Shown: positions 44,342 through 58,190 of the stretch, in pieces
Position numbering within the stretch: position 1 is the first letter of the stretch
Layout: the number at the start of each line of letters is the position of its first letter
Assembly: GCF_009905375.1 (NCBI RefSeq)
Contig: NC_133649.1
Span: 227,685,275 to 227,749,274, forward strand
DNA from: Apium graveolens
Taxonomy: Eukaryota > Streptophyta > Magnoliopsida > Apiales > Apiaceae
Length of the DNA: 64,000 nucleotides
Direction: 5' to 3'
Notes under the pieces: generated by a model
What the model saw: the letters and a program-made list of their open reading frames with translations, nothing else
What the model was told of the DNA's origin: nothing
Database searches by the model: none
Made by a program: the position numbers and the translations under genes

Positions 44342-46477
44342 ACAATGCTAAATGAATATCGTCGACAAAAATATTTTTGGTCCGAGGCCATGTCGACGGC
44401 TTGCCATATTCTTAATCGGGTTTTGCTACGACCTATAAAACAAAAGACTCCTTACGAGCTCTATTTTGGCAAAACTCCAAAATTAAGCTACTTTCGAGTA
44501 TTCGGAAGCAAATGCTTCATATTAAATTCAAAAGAATACCTTAAAAAATTTAATCCTAAGTCAGACGAAGGTATATTTCTTGGAAACTCGAATAATAGTA
44601 AAGCTTACCGAGTGTTTAATCTAAAGTCTCTTGTGGTGGAAGAATCAATGAATGTAGCATTTGATGAAAGTAAACCACGTGCGAAATATAAAGATCTTGT
44701 TGATCAAGAAAATGTCGAGAAAGATGATATTGAAATTATCATTCAACAATTTAAGAATATGGATCTCGGGAGTTCTATCAATAAGAATCCATTAGAAATA
44801 GAGGAAAAAGAGGATGAACTACCCAAAGCCATTCCTACTATAAGAAGTCATCCACTTGAAAATGTTCTTGGAGACTTAAGAAAGGGAGTTCAAACGCGGT
44901 CACAAGTTCAAAACGTTGTGAATCATCTTAGCTTTTTATCTCAAATAGAACCTAAGACCGCTAAAGAGGCTTTATTAGACGAGGATTGGATCTCTGCAAT
45001 GCAAGAGGAACTACTCCAATTTACTCGAAGTAAAGTTTGGGAACTTGTCCTAAAGCCTCGTGATACCTCTATAATTGGCACCAAATGGGTATTTCAAAAT
45101 AAATTAGATAAAAATGGAACAGTAGTTCGAAATAAAGCGATATTAGTCGCACAAGGATATACCCAAATGGATGGCATAGACTTTGATGAAATATATGTGC
45201 CGATAACAAGAATAGAAGCAATAAGAATGTTACTAGCCTATGCATGTCATAAAAATATCAAAGTATATCAAATGGATGTGAAATTTGCATTCTTAAACGG
45301 GATATTAGAAGAAGAAGTATATGTCAAACAACCTCCCAGTTTTGAAGATGCAAACCATCCAGATTACGTCTATAAATTATATAAAGCCCTATATGGGTTA
45401 AAACAAGCTCTAAGAGCTTGGTATGAAAGGTTGAGCAAGTTTCTCTTAGAAAATAAATTTAGAATGGGAACAGCCGATAAAACCTTATTTACGAGGCAAG
45501 AAAATGATGATATATTGCTCGTAAAAATTTACGTAGATGACATCATCTTTGGTTCAACAAATGATGCACTATACAAAGAATTCTCGGAAAATATGAGTAA
45601 AGAATTCGAGATGAGTATAATGGGAGAATTAAACTTCTTTTTAGGATTGCAAATAAGGTAATCAGATGAAGGCATCCATATCTCTCAATCAAAATATTGT
45701 AAAGAGATGTTGAAAAAGTTCGAAATAGAAAATGCCAAAACCATCTCTACTCTTATGTCTACATCCGATAAATTAACGGAATATCCAAAAGGAATTCATG
45801 TAGACACAAAGAAATATCGAGGAATGATAGGTAGCTTGCTCTATATCACTGCAATTCATCCCGATATTCATTATAGTGTTTGTAAGTGTGCTAGATTTCA
45901 AGTCGCACCAAAAGAATCTCATTTATCAGCAGTAAAAAGGATATTGAGATATCTTAAAGGAACCACTGATGTTGGTTTTTGGTATCCTAAGGGTATACCA
46001 TTTGACTTAGTATGTTTTTCTGATTCAGACTATGTCGGGCATTTAGTTGATAGAAAAAGTCCTAGTGGTACGTGTCAGTTTCTCGGTGGATGCATAGTTT
46101 CTTGGTTTTCAAATAAACAAAACTTCGTATCCATCTCAACTACAGAAGCTGAATATATAGCAGCTGCAAAGTGTTGTGCTCAAATATTATGGATGAAGCG
46201 AACACTGGCTGACTATAATATAAAATTTGAAGTGATCTCAATATTATGTGATAATACGAGTGCTATTGATCTTAGCAAAAATCTCGTATTACACTCAAGA
46301 TCCAAACATATATATGTGAGACATCACTTTTTACGTGATCGTGTCAATAAAGGCGACATAAAAATGACTCATATAGATACTGAGTTCAATCTCGATGACA
46401 TATTCACAAAACCATTGAATTCCGAAAGATTCACTAAACTTCGCTTGGATTTAGGAATGTTGGAATCAATAAAATAG
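44333..46477 (+). pseudogene. pol: Element 5 RT and RNase H
   Basis: One frame interrupted only by TAA at 45659-45661. The integrase end and linker (YFWSEAMSTACHILNR, FRVFGSKCFIL) are followed by RT with [46 protein letters not shown] and YVDDIIFGS, then RNase H with FSDSDYVGHLVDRKS, STTEAEYIAAAKCC, CDNTSAI and FTKPLNSERFTKL, ending at TAG near 46475. The TAA replaces what other elements read as Gln or a similar codon in LQI-x-Q. RT is otherwise nearly intact. Confidence 0.93.
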
Positions 46478-48807
46478 ATAGACAATTATATTTTTATCTA
46501 TTTGTTTGGTTATTTAAGCCTATCTCAGTATAGGATATTTTCTCGATCGAGTTATTGAGTCTCGTAAATTCAGATTTGTCAATAAAGAAATTTATTGATC
46601 GGATTTATTGAGATCTTATATAGCTTTGATTAACCGAGAAAATAAACTGTGCAAGTAATTATATAAATTACAATTGATATTTATAAAGGCTAAATATATA
46701 TATATTATTATTTGGGTATATCAAAAATCTATTTTTAAAATATATATATAAATAAATATTTGTTTTGGATTAAATGTTATTTGTTAATCCAGTCCGAACA
46801 ATATTCAAGGCCCAAATGTTTTATAAAAAACCTAAAATCCGGTCTATATATTTATATAAAACCCCATCCCAGAATTTTATTCAGCCCAGTTTTTATAAGC
46901 CTAGAAAATTAAAATGATTTAATCGTGGCCATTGATCATTTGCTTAGATCAATCTAAGCCGTCCATTTCGGTTAATATAAAATCGAACACACTGTTTGCA
47001 CAGTGCATTCGTCTTCTCCCCTAACCCTAACCCCGTCTCACTTGTTCTCCGCCTCTTTCTTCTCTCTGTAAACCCTAGATCAATTTCATTATTTTCTTTC
47101 AAAAATTCGATGAATATAAACAGATACTATGCTTATTTCTTATATCTCGTCGTTTATAACATACGATTGATGATTAATCATATTAAGGTTGGAAAAACAA
47201 ATGATTTCGATGATAAAAATCGATGATTTCTATATGAATTTATCGAGAATCATCAAATCAAACATTCAAATCATTTTTATATACATATATACTTTTGTTT
47301 TTTATTCGATTATAACTGATTTGATGAACCCTAACCAGTTTATTGAGACAATATGCAGGAGAAGAACGGAATCGAGCCTACAATCAAACAGAAATGAAGA
47401 AAAAAGAGTGCATGCGGTGTTTTGGAAGTTGACTGAGTCCGCGACTGAGTCAACCAGGTAAGACCTGTAAGCCAGGCCAGGCTACAGGCTCAGGTATGAA
47501 CAAATCGAACCCTAACAGTATGCTACTGATTTAGTTCTTGTGAAATCGAAGAGTTGAAGCTTCTGTGATTGAAATTTATGAAGAAATATGTGCTATTTGC
47601 GGAGATTATTTGAATGATATGATTAATTCTTTACGAAATCAACTTATTTATCAATTGATTATATGAGTTCATAAACTGAGATATTTATATATGGTTGTTG
47701 AGGAATTTCTTGAAATATGTTTCAATTCTGGTATGAACAGAACGTTATTTGTGATAATATTTGATAAAATCAAGTCAATTATGTCTGATTAATCAAAACT
47801 GATGTATGTTGGATATTTGTGAAATTTGTTCCTAAAAACTGCCTTGTTTTGATTTAAAGATAACTCCCTGTGAAAAATAAGTGAAAAATCAAACTCAGAC
47901 AAGTGTTTAAGCATATGGGTTCTTAATCTGAAGTATATGTGATCTTATTATGAGATATGTGTATGAATGTGGTTAATATTTGTCACTGATTTGAGTAAAC
48001 CTCCAGTTAAGAGTCACTTGGTGGGATCAATACTAAAAGCTGTTTATTAGTATGTCTGTGATCAAAATTGAAGTATATATCTAGTATGTGAACTTTTGAC
48101 TGACTCTAGTTTTGTGTCATCTGGGATAAATCAAATTCAGTATAAGTGTTTAAATATATCTGATCATAAATTAATATATATATCGGTACTATGTATAATT
48201 GTATTTTAGGTATGTCACTGTTTTGACCATAATAAAACTCCAAGTGTGATTTTATTAGGTGAAATCAAGACTACAGTTGATTATGTGCTAATTGTGATAA
48301 AAATTTATACATGTGAATTGCTAGTGAATTACTGTGCAAAATGTATCTTGAGTTAACTGCTATTCTGAGTATAACAGTCCTGAATGAACTGTCTTTAGAT
48401 ATGAACTGATTTGATATAAACTGATTAAAGTGTGAACTTTTCTTGATAGAATCTGATTCAGTGAATAAGATGCATAAATATTGCTTTATATTGTATGATC
48501 CAAAGAAACTATATGGTCTTATTGAAACAGATCTTTTAATTCTCTTAATCAAAATAACTCAGGCTTGATAATACTCAATAATGGGATAAAGTCATCAACT
48601 TGTTATTTATGAATGCTTACTGATCCATGGCTGAGTTAATATTTATGAGAAACTAAGTGCTTAACAGTGTATCATGTATCTGGACTCATTGTATCCTATC
48701 AGTATCTACTTGAATCAATCTACAAGGTGTCATGTGCTTATGATCTTTTGAAATCTGTTCACTTATTTGATCTGTCAGATTTATTTTGAATTCAAAATAT
48801 GATATAC
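46478..48807 (+). other. Non-coding flank after element 5 pol
   Basis: No convincing gene. It is AT-rich with a TATA-like stretch (TATATATTTATATAAAACCCC at about 46842) followed by a CT-rich leader (46990-47080) and a possible splice donor after CAACCAG at 47457-47463. It could be the 3' LTR or third-ORF leader of element 5; since the 5' LTR is lost in the gap I cannot define it. It is cut at 48807 by the gypsy element and resumes at 61684. Confidence 0.4.
48803..48807. repeat. Target duplication TATAC of gypsy element, left
   Basis: TATAC precedes TGTGGCGCC at 48808; the second copy is at 61679-61683. Confidence 0.88.
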
Positions 48808-51800
48808 TGTGGCGCCCTCCAAACCCGGGTCAGAAGTTTGGGGTCCACAACACAAACACAATATATCAACCTGTATAAGAGATATTATTTATAATGACCC
48901 TGCTTCACAAAACCACGGATCGCAACAGGTTAAAGTATGAAAACAAGCCACAACCTTAACTTTTATTACAACGTACCAAATCCCAACTAATTTAACTTAC
49001 AATTGAAAATAAAATCATTCTTACAATCTGACTATCTCTATACTGCATGAAGCTTCTGCTAGCTCGATTCAACTCACTGGAACCTTAGCCCGCACTTTGG
49101 ACTGAGGAACTTCACTATCATCCACATTCTTTTCAACTGTAAAATACATAAAAGAATCGCAAGGGTGAGCTAACTAGCTCAGCAAGTCCCGATAACGATA
49201 ACCGAAGTTAAACAATGATCAATTGAGATGATTTAAAAGAATCAAGTTTCTTTTAACTAATCATTAGAATTGGATATTCATTTTAAGTTTTAAAAACCAA
49301 GGTTAGGCTGCTGATCAGTCACGCACTAACCCCGAGCAAGCACACAGCACTACTCTAATTACTGGATCCAAGGCACACATTGGCCTAACTTGACCATTGG
49401 TATAGTCTGACCACGAATCTGGTCCACATATATAAAAACTATCCAATCCTAAAGCAGTTCAATATGATAAACAATATAATTCAATAAAACCATACCATAA
49501 CCAATAATGGTTAAACACTTGAATAGAAACGTAAGGAAACTCATGGATATCTCAAGGGTATATCAGGATATGTATAAGAAACGGTTTTCAGTTTGTACAA
49601 GGGTCAGGTATTAGACCAGTAATGATTTTTCAAAATATGGTTCTTTGAGGTTATAAAGAATGACTGGAGTATAAAAGTTTCTGTGTTTTTAAACAATTTT
49701 TGCTCCAGTGTTTGGTATTTGGTAGTTATACATTTGGGGAGCAGTGTCATATTTGGGTGGCTTGGTATCGGAGAATCAATAAATGATGATTTACAAAGAA
49801 CAAGGCTTATGGCTCAAGATCAAGAAAATCAGGGTTCAAGGTTAAATGGTTTCAAGCTCTAGCAATACAAAACAGGAGTTATTTTGAATAATAGCGATAT
49901 GTTATAAAACAGTTCAAAAACATTGCTAATATATATCTTGAAGAAAAGTGCAGAAATACTTGCCTTACAAGGCTTTATAACTATTACTGATCATCTGGAC
50001 CAACTCTGCCGCTTAGGCTTTTACGTCCAACCACTATGTCACTCTGGATTCGACCTCGACACCCAGGTCTTCCTGTTGAAACTCTACTGAGCTCGCTGAC
50101 TGATTGCTAGGTTATCTTTAGTCCATTGTCCACTTTCAGTGTTTCCGACTATAACCTACAGGGTTGAAATACCCTATGTTAGATGTCTAGGTATGCTTGA
50201 CATATCCTCGATACTAATTCTTACCCGACGATATTCAAACCCGACTCGTAATTGTTCATATTAGAATAACACAGCCAACAATTAGGGTTCACATTCTCAA
50301 AATCAATTCAGTGTTCGTTTTTAGAAAATACGTATACTCGTCATTTTACGAAATTAGGGTTACTGTGTTTTGGACAAAATATACAATACAACATACAATC
50401 AGGTTTTGTATAAAACATACATATATGTATTTACTTATACTCGCTCGACGTTCCTATAATCCTCGGATACGCTCCCGTATTTACGTAATTCAGTTTCCGA
50501 AAATCGGGCAGCGTTTCCTTTGTTTATCGGACTACCCGTCGAAACATTAATCGACGTCAATTCAACAACAACAATCCAATTTAAACCACGATAGCTAATC
50601 ACAACTTGCAAATTCCAATCATCGATACAATTTAGTAATCACAACCAACTTAATCATCACGATTCAATATTTGCTAATTAACTATTTCGATCCAGAATAA
50701 AAACAGAATACGATTTTTTATTTATTAAAAATATTAGGACTCAGAATATAATCATCACAGTCCACCGTCGACTCGCCGTAGCTCATCGCCGACGGCGACA
50801 GAATTTACGGGTTCCCATAAATACCAGGCATCCTACGTACATTCCATCGATAATTATTATAATTCCACACGAAATATTTTTATTTTCACGAATCGTAATC
50901 AATGAATTTCTGCAGAAAATTAATAAGATAAATTAGTAAAATAAGAATTTCTACAACTGTTGAATCCAGCCAATACAACAACATAAACGAATACCACGCA
51001 AATGCACGCGCCGAAGCACGCAACACACACTGACAGGACACCGCCGGTCGCCATGCCGGAAAAATAACGGTGGCAACCGGAGCAAAATATGGCACAACCC
51101 AGATACACATATATACGTATGTATATATATCAAACAAGCAGGATTAGAGCCGAAGCAAACAATCGGAAACCAACCGGAATAAGGCAGCCGGAGTTCACCC
51201 GAAACGCGATGAATCACAGCCCTCCCAGGAAGAACACAGGCACAGGAAATAAAAAGAATTAAGAGGAGAAAGGTTGGGGAAATATTAATTTAGAGAAGGA
51301 AATTGTAGAGAGAGAGACTAGCAGAGCCGAGTAAGCTCCGGGATGGAGGTGAAGGAAGAAGAAAACACAGAGTCTGTGTTGAATGTTTCTGTGTCTCTTT
51401 TTTTTTCTGTTGTTCACAATGAGGCATAACACGTGTCCCTCAATTTGTAAAACTATGACACGTGTTAATTGAATAAATAAACGTCCCACAATCTGATTAT
51501 ACCCCCGCATTTGCAACAATTAACGACTGAGCTGCATTTAAAATGAATTCAATAAATCGCGAAAATAATCTTATAATTTTCTAAAAACCCCGAAACTAAT
51601 GAAATAAAATTTTCATGATTTTTAAAGAATTTTTGAAACGCAACTCGTACCCACAATTCACAGTTAACGAACCGAGTTGCCCTAAAAACAAACTCAGAAA
51701 ATCATGAAAATAATTTTAAAATATTACAAATATCCCGAAGTTAATAAAAATATGAATTTTGAAATTTTAAAATGATTTTTAAAATGCACTTTATATCCGC

Positions 51801-52294
51801 TTTTATCAATGAAACAAAACAACAAGCGCGTGAAATTAATCCCGAAAATTTCCGAAATAATTTTAAAATTCTCGAAATATTCCAAACTTAAATAAACCTG
51901 AGTTTCATAATTCTTGAAGAATTCTAGAATTAAATATGGATTTTACAAATAGAAGCATTCAGAAAATCATTTAAAGATAAATAATTAATAAAATATTGAT
52001 TTCTCAATTTTATAAAATCCTAAAAATAATTATTGTAATTATAAAATCATAAAAATAATTTTTGAAACATTCCCAATATTTATGCAAATGAATTTGCACA
52101 AAATCCACTTTTGAAAATAAAAACAATCCAATACGACTCCATAATTAATCACACGAACAACCCGGTATATTATAAATTACACCTATACAATAATCAACCA
52201 ACATAGAGCGGTCAAAACCAATACACATATTTTATTTAATAATTTCCGTAATAATCACATATTTAAATAATTCAAAAATACACGAGTCGTTATA
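48808..52294 (-). repeat. 3' LTR of gypsy element (3487 bp)
   Basis: On the minus strand it starts TATAACGACTCGTG at 52294 next to the purine tract and ends GGGCGCCACA at 48808. The expected first dinucleotide TG is TA in both LTRs. ORFs inside (for example 50311-50550) are present identically in the other LTR and are not separate genes. Confidence 0.95.
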
Positions 52295-52313
52295 TCCTTC
52301 CCCCCTTAAAAGG
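52295..52313 (-). promoter_or_regulatory. Polypurine tract of gypsy element
   Basis: The minus strand reads CCTTTTAAGGGGGGAAGGA directly before the LTR start. Confidence 0.8.
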
Positions 52314-52399
52314 ATTCTGTCCTCAGAATTTGGTCTAATTAATTAAGTGAGGATATTTGTCAAGCATATCTGACTCAAATTTCTAAGTAGACCCTTCTA

Positions 52400-54120
52400 C
52401 TCGAAGGTTCAAACGTACTCATAATAGGTATGCACTCATTTCCAAGGACTTGCCTTTAACGATCAAGAATTTGGATTGATCACTATATGCAGAACAACTT
52501 AGACAAGAGCCCCATTGGCTTCTGATCAATTACTTAATTTAAACCCAATACTTATCACTTTAATATTGACAAGTAAAATACATTAGGTATATACACTGGT
52601 GAGACGGTCATATCATTTATGAACAACTTTATCTATATTTATCAATACCTCGAATGGTTCACAAATTTTTAGGACTTAGCTTGTCCCTTCTACTCAAACT
52701 TATCCAATCTCTTTCAAGACGACACTTTTACTAACACTACTGGTCCTATTTCTATACTCATACTTTCTTTCAATACAATTTCATCTTCTTTATTTGTCTA
52801 CTCCGAGCTGCTTCATCTAATAGCACTACGCTCTTGGTGTGTCGAATTAACTTAGAATTTAACAACTTTCTTCCTCCCACTTTATTTTAATATAAATGGG
52901 GACCTACACTTGCGTTCACACGAAGCATGATACAGTGGCATTCCAAAGCTGACATCGCTGATAAATGATCATTTCAGTGTTTTCCTAAAAACTCAATCTC
53001 TCAATATATCTTACATTTTTGGCATCACTTCCGTACTTTAACTCTCCGTTGAAGGATGATAGGTGGTGCTCGTTTTCAACTTAGTTTCCAACATTTAAAC
53101 ATCTCTTATTCTACTCCATATGTTAAGGCTGAAAAGTAATCTCATAGATTCACGTATTATCACCTTTAAGTATTTAAAGTTCAGATTCCACTCTTTTCAA
53201 TTCGTTTATTAACTCCTCGGTGGTTTTAAATACATCCAATTCCATCTATCGGCGTAAGGCACCTGTTATCATACGGCTTTACTTAGGTGGTTGTTAATGG
53301 ATTGATTCAGAATCTTTTGTTAACCTTAGTCAAAATTTTATTCTTGAAGTCTCAACGCATAGTTACTTTGCTTCTGATCTTTGGAGAAAAATCCTTGGGC
53401 ATCCCACGTAGACTTTCTTATTCCTTGAGTAGCTGAGGATGTTATCAATAAATGCAATTTGCTTATTTAAGTACTCCTTATACACCATGATCCTTAATTT
53501 CTTATAATCACCTGATACACTTGTTATTTCAAATAATATTACCAGAGCTTGCAATGCTCTTAACTCACTTTAATCATACTCTTTGATATGTTCTCAGGTC
53601 GGATCTTAAGTTAATCCTCGAGATATAATATACTGCTTGAATTAGGTCTCATAGGAAATTAATTCTTTATAGGGGTCACTTATTCTTATTCGTCGTTTTG
53701 TTAAACTCCCACTTCACGATTCGCCTCTTGTAAAGTCACTTCCTGGATCCGCTTTATCCACTAGGCGTTCCAATATTTCGTTTTTAACTCTTTGACCTGT
53801 CCCACACCTCCTGATTTATCTTGAAATTTCCTTTTTTATACTTGGTTATCACTATTTTTCTTTAAATTTCCATATATCTTGACATCTCTTCAATAACTTA
53901 AATACTTAATATTGTGAATTCCCTGTGGGATCTCATTTCTTAATTCTTCTACTTGTAACATCCAAGTGCTGGAAGAAAATCTGGAGATATCGTGATCATT
54001 CTCCCGGGCGTATAAATTTCCGTTTTCTAACTACTAACATCGTGATACATTATTTTCTCTTGACATCTTATTTTTCCCTTCACAACTTCAACTAAAAGGT
54101 TACACTATCCATCTTCTTCC
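52400..54120 (-). pseudogene. Gypsy integrase, decayed
   Basis: The C-terminal part is best: CERKCRSPF near 52910, GPVVLVKVSS then a stop then KRLDKFE (usually GDQVLLKVSPWKGLIRFG) near 52730, VYIPNVFYLSILKKY-like sequence near 52580, and PVQILDR-like residues near 52470. The catalytic core between 53000 and 54100 is too decayed to read with confidence. About one stop per 10-20 codons. Confidence 0.7.
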
Positions 54121-54189
54121 TTTTGGATTATGAACTTTAGCTTCCAATTCCAACTTTCAGAATTCTATAGAAAATTCTTCCGGTATAGT

Positions 54190-54445
54190 TTCTATGTCCG
54201 TTATTGCTTTCCTCTATCCTTGCTTTTCCTCGTGAATACATACTTCAACCTCTTATGGCCCGTATAGATCTTACACCTTTCCCCATACATGTCATGTTTC
54301 CCAAATCTTTCAAAACGAATATTATTACTGTTAATCCCAGATTATGGGTAGGATACTTCTGCTCATAAGGTTTCAGTTGTCTGGATGCATATACAATAAC
54401 TCTATTGTGCTGCATCCACACACATCCTATTCCCTAATGAGAAGC
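54190..54445 (-). pseudogene. Gypsy RNase H, decayed
   Basis: The minus strand reads [20 protein letters not shown] and [16 protein letters not shown], matching the gypsy RNase H signature YASRQL...E..YPTHDLEL. The following HYL-YG segment is frameshifted (NMTCMGKGV). It is non-functional. Confidence 0.85.
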
Positions 54446-54589
54446 ATCACTATAACTACCAAATCTCCTTGATACTTTCAAAATGATAAAGCGAGTACTG
54501 TACCCATTCTTTCATTTAACTCCGTAAAACTTTCTTTACCCTTCTCTACTTCATATAAACTTCTTGCTTCTCTTGGTTAGCTTCATCCA

Positions 54590-55170
54590 AGATATGGCAA
54601 CTTTCAAGAAATATTTTCGATAGTAACCGGCTTATGATAACACTTCTTACTTTTGTTGGTGTTTCTGGTTTCTTTTCATTCATAGTAACTTTAATTTCTG
54701 TTGAATCTCCTTTGATCTTCTCCACATTGACTATTTATGCTAAAAACTATACTTCATACAACTTCTTTCTTCTCTAACTTTCCAATCATCATTAAATGCT
54801 TTGCCTGGTCCTCCGTTGACTTTAAGTATCATAACTACAGCTCCTCCAGATATTCCTTAAAGATTCTATCCATCAAGTTCAAATATCACTGGTATATGGT
54901 TTAATCCGAATGACAACACGATAACAATACTAGGTTTTGAAAATTATCTTTGATACATCCATAGGTGTAACCTTTAATTGGTGAAATATCATGTCTTAAA
55001 TCAGTCTTATAAAAGTACTTTACTTCTTTCGTTTGATCAGACAAATCATTGGGTCGAGGTAACAGATACTTGCTCTTGTTGAGCTTCCGTTAGTTGACAT
55101 ATAATCTCCTACTTCCATCTTTCTTATTAACATTTAATACCGGTGCACCTTTTGGGGTACCCTAGGTCTA
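54590..55170 (-). pseudogene. Gypsy reverse transcriptase, decayed
   Basis: Readable pieces: GAPVLNVNKKDGSRRLYVN then a stop and RKLNK (usually CIDYRELNK), KYLLPRPNDLSDQ, FYKTDLRHD (usually FSKIDLRSGYHQI), LMDRIFKEYLEEL (usually DLMNRVFKPYLD), and PETPTKVRS near 54660. The YxDD-like catalytic loop (VFIDDILIYS in relatives) is not recognisable. Stops occur in every 100 bp or so. Confidence 0.88.
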
Positions 55171-55179
55171 ATCGCTTCT

Positions 55180-55780
55180 TCTTCTAGCATTTCTTGCATT
55201 TATTTTGCTAACTCCTTCACTTTAACTGGTGCCATTCTGTGCGGGGCCTTGGACACTGGCTTCATTTCAAATGCTAAGTCAGTCAAGACTCAATTTCTAT
55301 ATCCGAAGGAAATGTTAATAACTCATCCAAAAACATATCTTGAAATTTCTTAATTACTATAAAAATCTTCATACTTTGTTTACTTCCGACTTTTATGTAT
55401 TCCATATTTACCATAATGCTCATATCTTGATCACCATAATTATTATTAACAAATTCGTTACCTTCTTTTATCTTCTGAACCTCCTCACCTTCTCATTTGG
55501 CATCCTCAGAATTATCTTTTCGTCACGACGGTCTGTCTGGACATCACGCTTTAGTAGTCAATCCATTCCTTAAAATAATATCAAATCCTCTTACCTCCCA
55601 GGATATCAATTCTACACAACTTATTGCCAGGAATTTCAATTTCACCATAGGTACTCACTTACTTTAACAACTACACGTTCTTGACTTGTTAGTCCTGTAA
55701 TCACAATCTTATCAATAAAACCTTGAGAGATATACGATCAAATTGCCCCCACATCTTTCAATACTTTAACGCATAAGGTA
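55180..55780 (-). pseudogene. Gypsy protease and protease-RT linker, decayed
   Basis: The minus strand shows FQDMFLDELLTFPSDIEIE (usually DVFPEELPGLPPEREIEF) at 55265-55335, RTEWHQLK near 55220 (from the MAPAELKELK region), and WIDY after GMDW-type sequence near 55570. Earlier residues around 55700 may belong to the protease, but the DTGA motif is not seen. Confidence 0.7.
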
Positions 55781-58175
55781 TCCGCAATAATCTTCCACGT
55801 CATCACATCCATATTCTAAGTAACATATTTCTCAGGAAAATCACAATTTCTCGTTCTCAAAGACGTATTCCTCATTGGAGTAGATTCCTTTGGTCCGTAG
55901 TGCATCCCTGACGGGGTTAGTGATTTGCAATTCTCGCCATATGCCCTTGTTTGCTTTCCATGCATAAGAGCTAGATGGAACTCCGTCCGCTTGATTAAGG
56001 ATACGTTAATTTCTACTTGAAAACCTCTTGCAAAGAATGACAGTACAACGAAGCAACTAGAAGGAGTCACAATTCAACAAAATTGAAAGTTGAAAAGAAC
56101 GAAGAAACAAAGATTTGAATATGAATGAGACAGCCACATTGGTACTTAAGATGGCCAGTCTTTCGTACCATATGGCATACAACACATGATTAGGTGGCGT
56201 CCCACCCGACTCTTCGTCATTCTAACAAAGTGTCTCACCATAACACTGCTTGTCCCAATCAGGAAGCAAAACTTGAGGGAAGCAAATAAATTTGAAAGGA
56301 ATGGAATATCCTCCTTTTCGATATCATAGAAAAGAATTTATTTGAGAAAAGAAATTCATACATTTTTAAGAATTGAGAAGGAATATATGCTGTAATATTG
56401 AAGACAAGAACGATACCGTTGGTTACCATCCATATTTCATTTGTATTCACTTTTCGAGCTTGTTCGATCATATCCCGATTGCGTCATATACCAACTTTAG
56501 AAAGTCCGCTGAAATGTCGTCGCAACCAAGCATTATAATGAATTCTTACTTGCTAAGTTTTGCATCTTTAACATCGCGCTTACTCGTATAATATCTTAAC
56601 CATTCGATCATAATGGTGTTCCCATCAGGTAACTTCGAGATTCCTCTTTTAATTTAGAATAACCACGTACCATTCGATATAACGATCTTTTTGCAAATAA
56701 TGTTCTACTTTTAGAGAGGTCTGGAAATCTTTTCAATCTTCTTCGATCACGCTCCGGCTTCTGTTAAATCAATGAGTTCTTCGAACTCTGATAGTCCTAG
56801 TAATTGAATGCATAGTTACTCCGTACGCTGATTCTATTGTAAATTTTATCGAACAATACTTGCACTTTACTGTTAGGGATAATCAACTTCTTCCTAATCG
56901 CGGATCACTTTGTCCTCTGAATTAACAATACTAAGTCTGAAACAGCAATTTTTTCCAGGTAATCCGGGCTTTTTAACAAACAAGAAACTCAAGTAGTAAC
57001 TTGACAACCAAGGTTTAAAACTTATTTTATTCAAAAAGGCTTTTGGAAATTTTGTAAGGAAAATCTTCTTCGAAAACTTGTTAAAAATTTTGAAAATCAC
57101 AAATCTGGTTGTCCTTACTATATGAGTTGGTTGTTGTCCTTCCGACCTATAACAAGATACCGAATCAAAGAAACGATCACATAAAGGTCCGTTCACTTTA
57201 ATCTACTTTTTCTCATTCATCGTGTCCATTTATCTTCCTTAATCGACGAAACTTTAATTATCGTTGCACGTTATCTTATTTGTAGCTTCCCATCAAGACT
57301 CCCATACCGGTGATACTCCCGACATTATTGTTGCAGTAGTTAAGTAAAACAGGCTATCCAATAATCAATAAGTCTATTGCATAGAATAAGGTTTGCTCGT
57401 ATCATATCACATCACTACTTTACATATCGCATTTATCATATCATCATCATTTAATTTCACAAAATCCCAGGTTTATACCTTTCTCTCTAACTTTTTCAAA
57501 ATTCAGCTAATCCATCCCATAATTATTCACGGGTGGCTTAGTCACTAATGGCTTCTTTTAACCCAATAACAGCTATCCTCTGAAACACTTAAATCTTCTC
57601 TCTAAACTTCTTCTCACATTTATTTATATCTCAAGCGCTCAATATTTACTGTAACTCTCAAATCCATCCTCGTAGGTACAGTCGCTTCATAGAACAAGTT
57701 CTAAACTGGGGATATAGAACAGGATGTAGGGTAAACTAAAGAGATACGCTCACGGCCGAATGTCCAATAAAACAAGAATAAACAGATGGAGGTTCTTGAA
57801 TAGGTAATCTCATATCAAAAGATGGAAAAGTAGCGTAGAATAACTTGAAGAAGTGCAATCGTTATAACAGAAGATAGTGTCATTAGTACTGGTGGAGGAA
57901 CAAGGTGCAATTCCAATCTAAGAGAAGATGACGATACTTGAGCGGAAAGCTCCAAATGATCCAATGACACCGGGGAATCAAGATCTGCCATTGCCGTTGT
58001 CTGGAATTCACGTCGCAAGCTGAGAATCCCGAATCGCAATACGAACCATGCCAGAGACCTACTATACCATCGCACTCAATCTCACAACGTCTTATTTTTC
58101 TTTTTCCTATTCCTAATCCTAACCCTCTACCCAATCCCGACAATCTAGGCTTGTTTCAGTGACTTATAACCTGTA
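55781..58175 (-). pseudogene. gag: Gypsy gag region, decayed
   Basis: By position (next to the PBS) this is the gag region. Short frames (58143-57883, 58075-57815, 57196-56894) remain. The last contains CYRSEGQQPTHIVRTT, which may be a ruined CCHC knuckle. No intact capsid domain is visible. Confidence 0.5.
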
Positions 58176-58187
58176 GCTCTGATACCA
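58176..58187 (-). promoter_or_regulatory. Primer binding site, gypsy element
   Basis: The minus strand reads TGGTATCAGAGC (initiator-Met tRNA), 3 nt from the LTR at 58191. Confidence 0.95.
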
Positions 58188-58190
58188 ACC

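Noticed and set aside
46996..47461. Possible host gene first exon (TATA, CT-rich leader, ATG, GT donor)
   Set aside because: The encoded peptides show no resemblance to known proteins and the region is embedded between retroelements; an LTR or element leader is at least as likely.
50311..51519. Short ORFs (79-88 codons) repeated at 59694-60903
   Set aside because: They are identical because they are the two LTR copies of one gypsy element; no family resemblance or expression signal supports genes.
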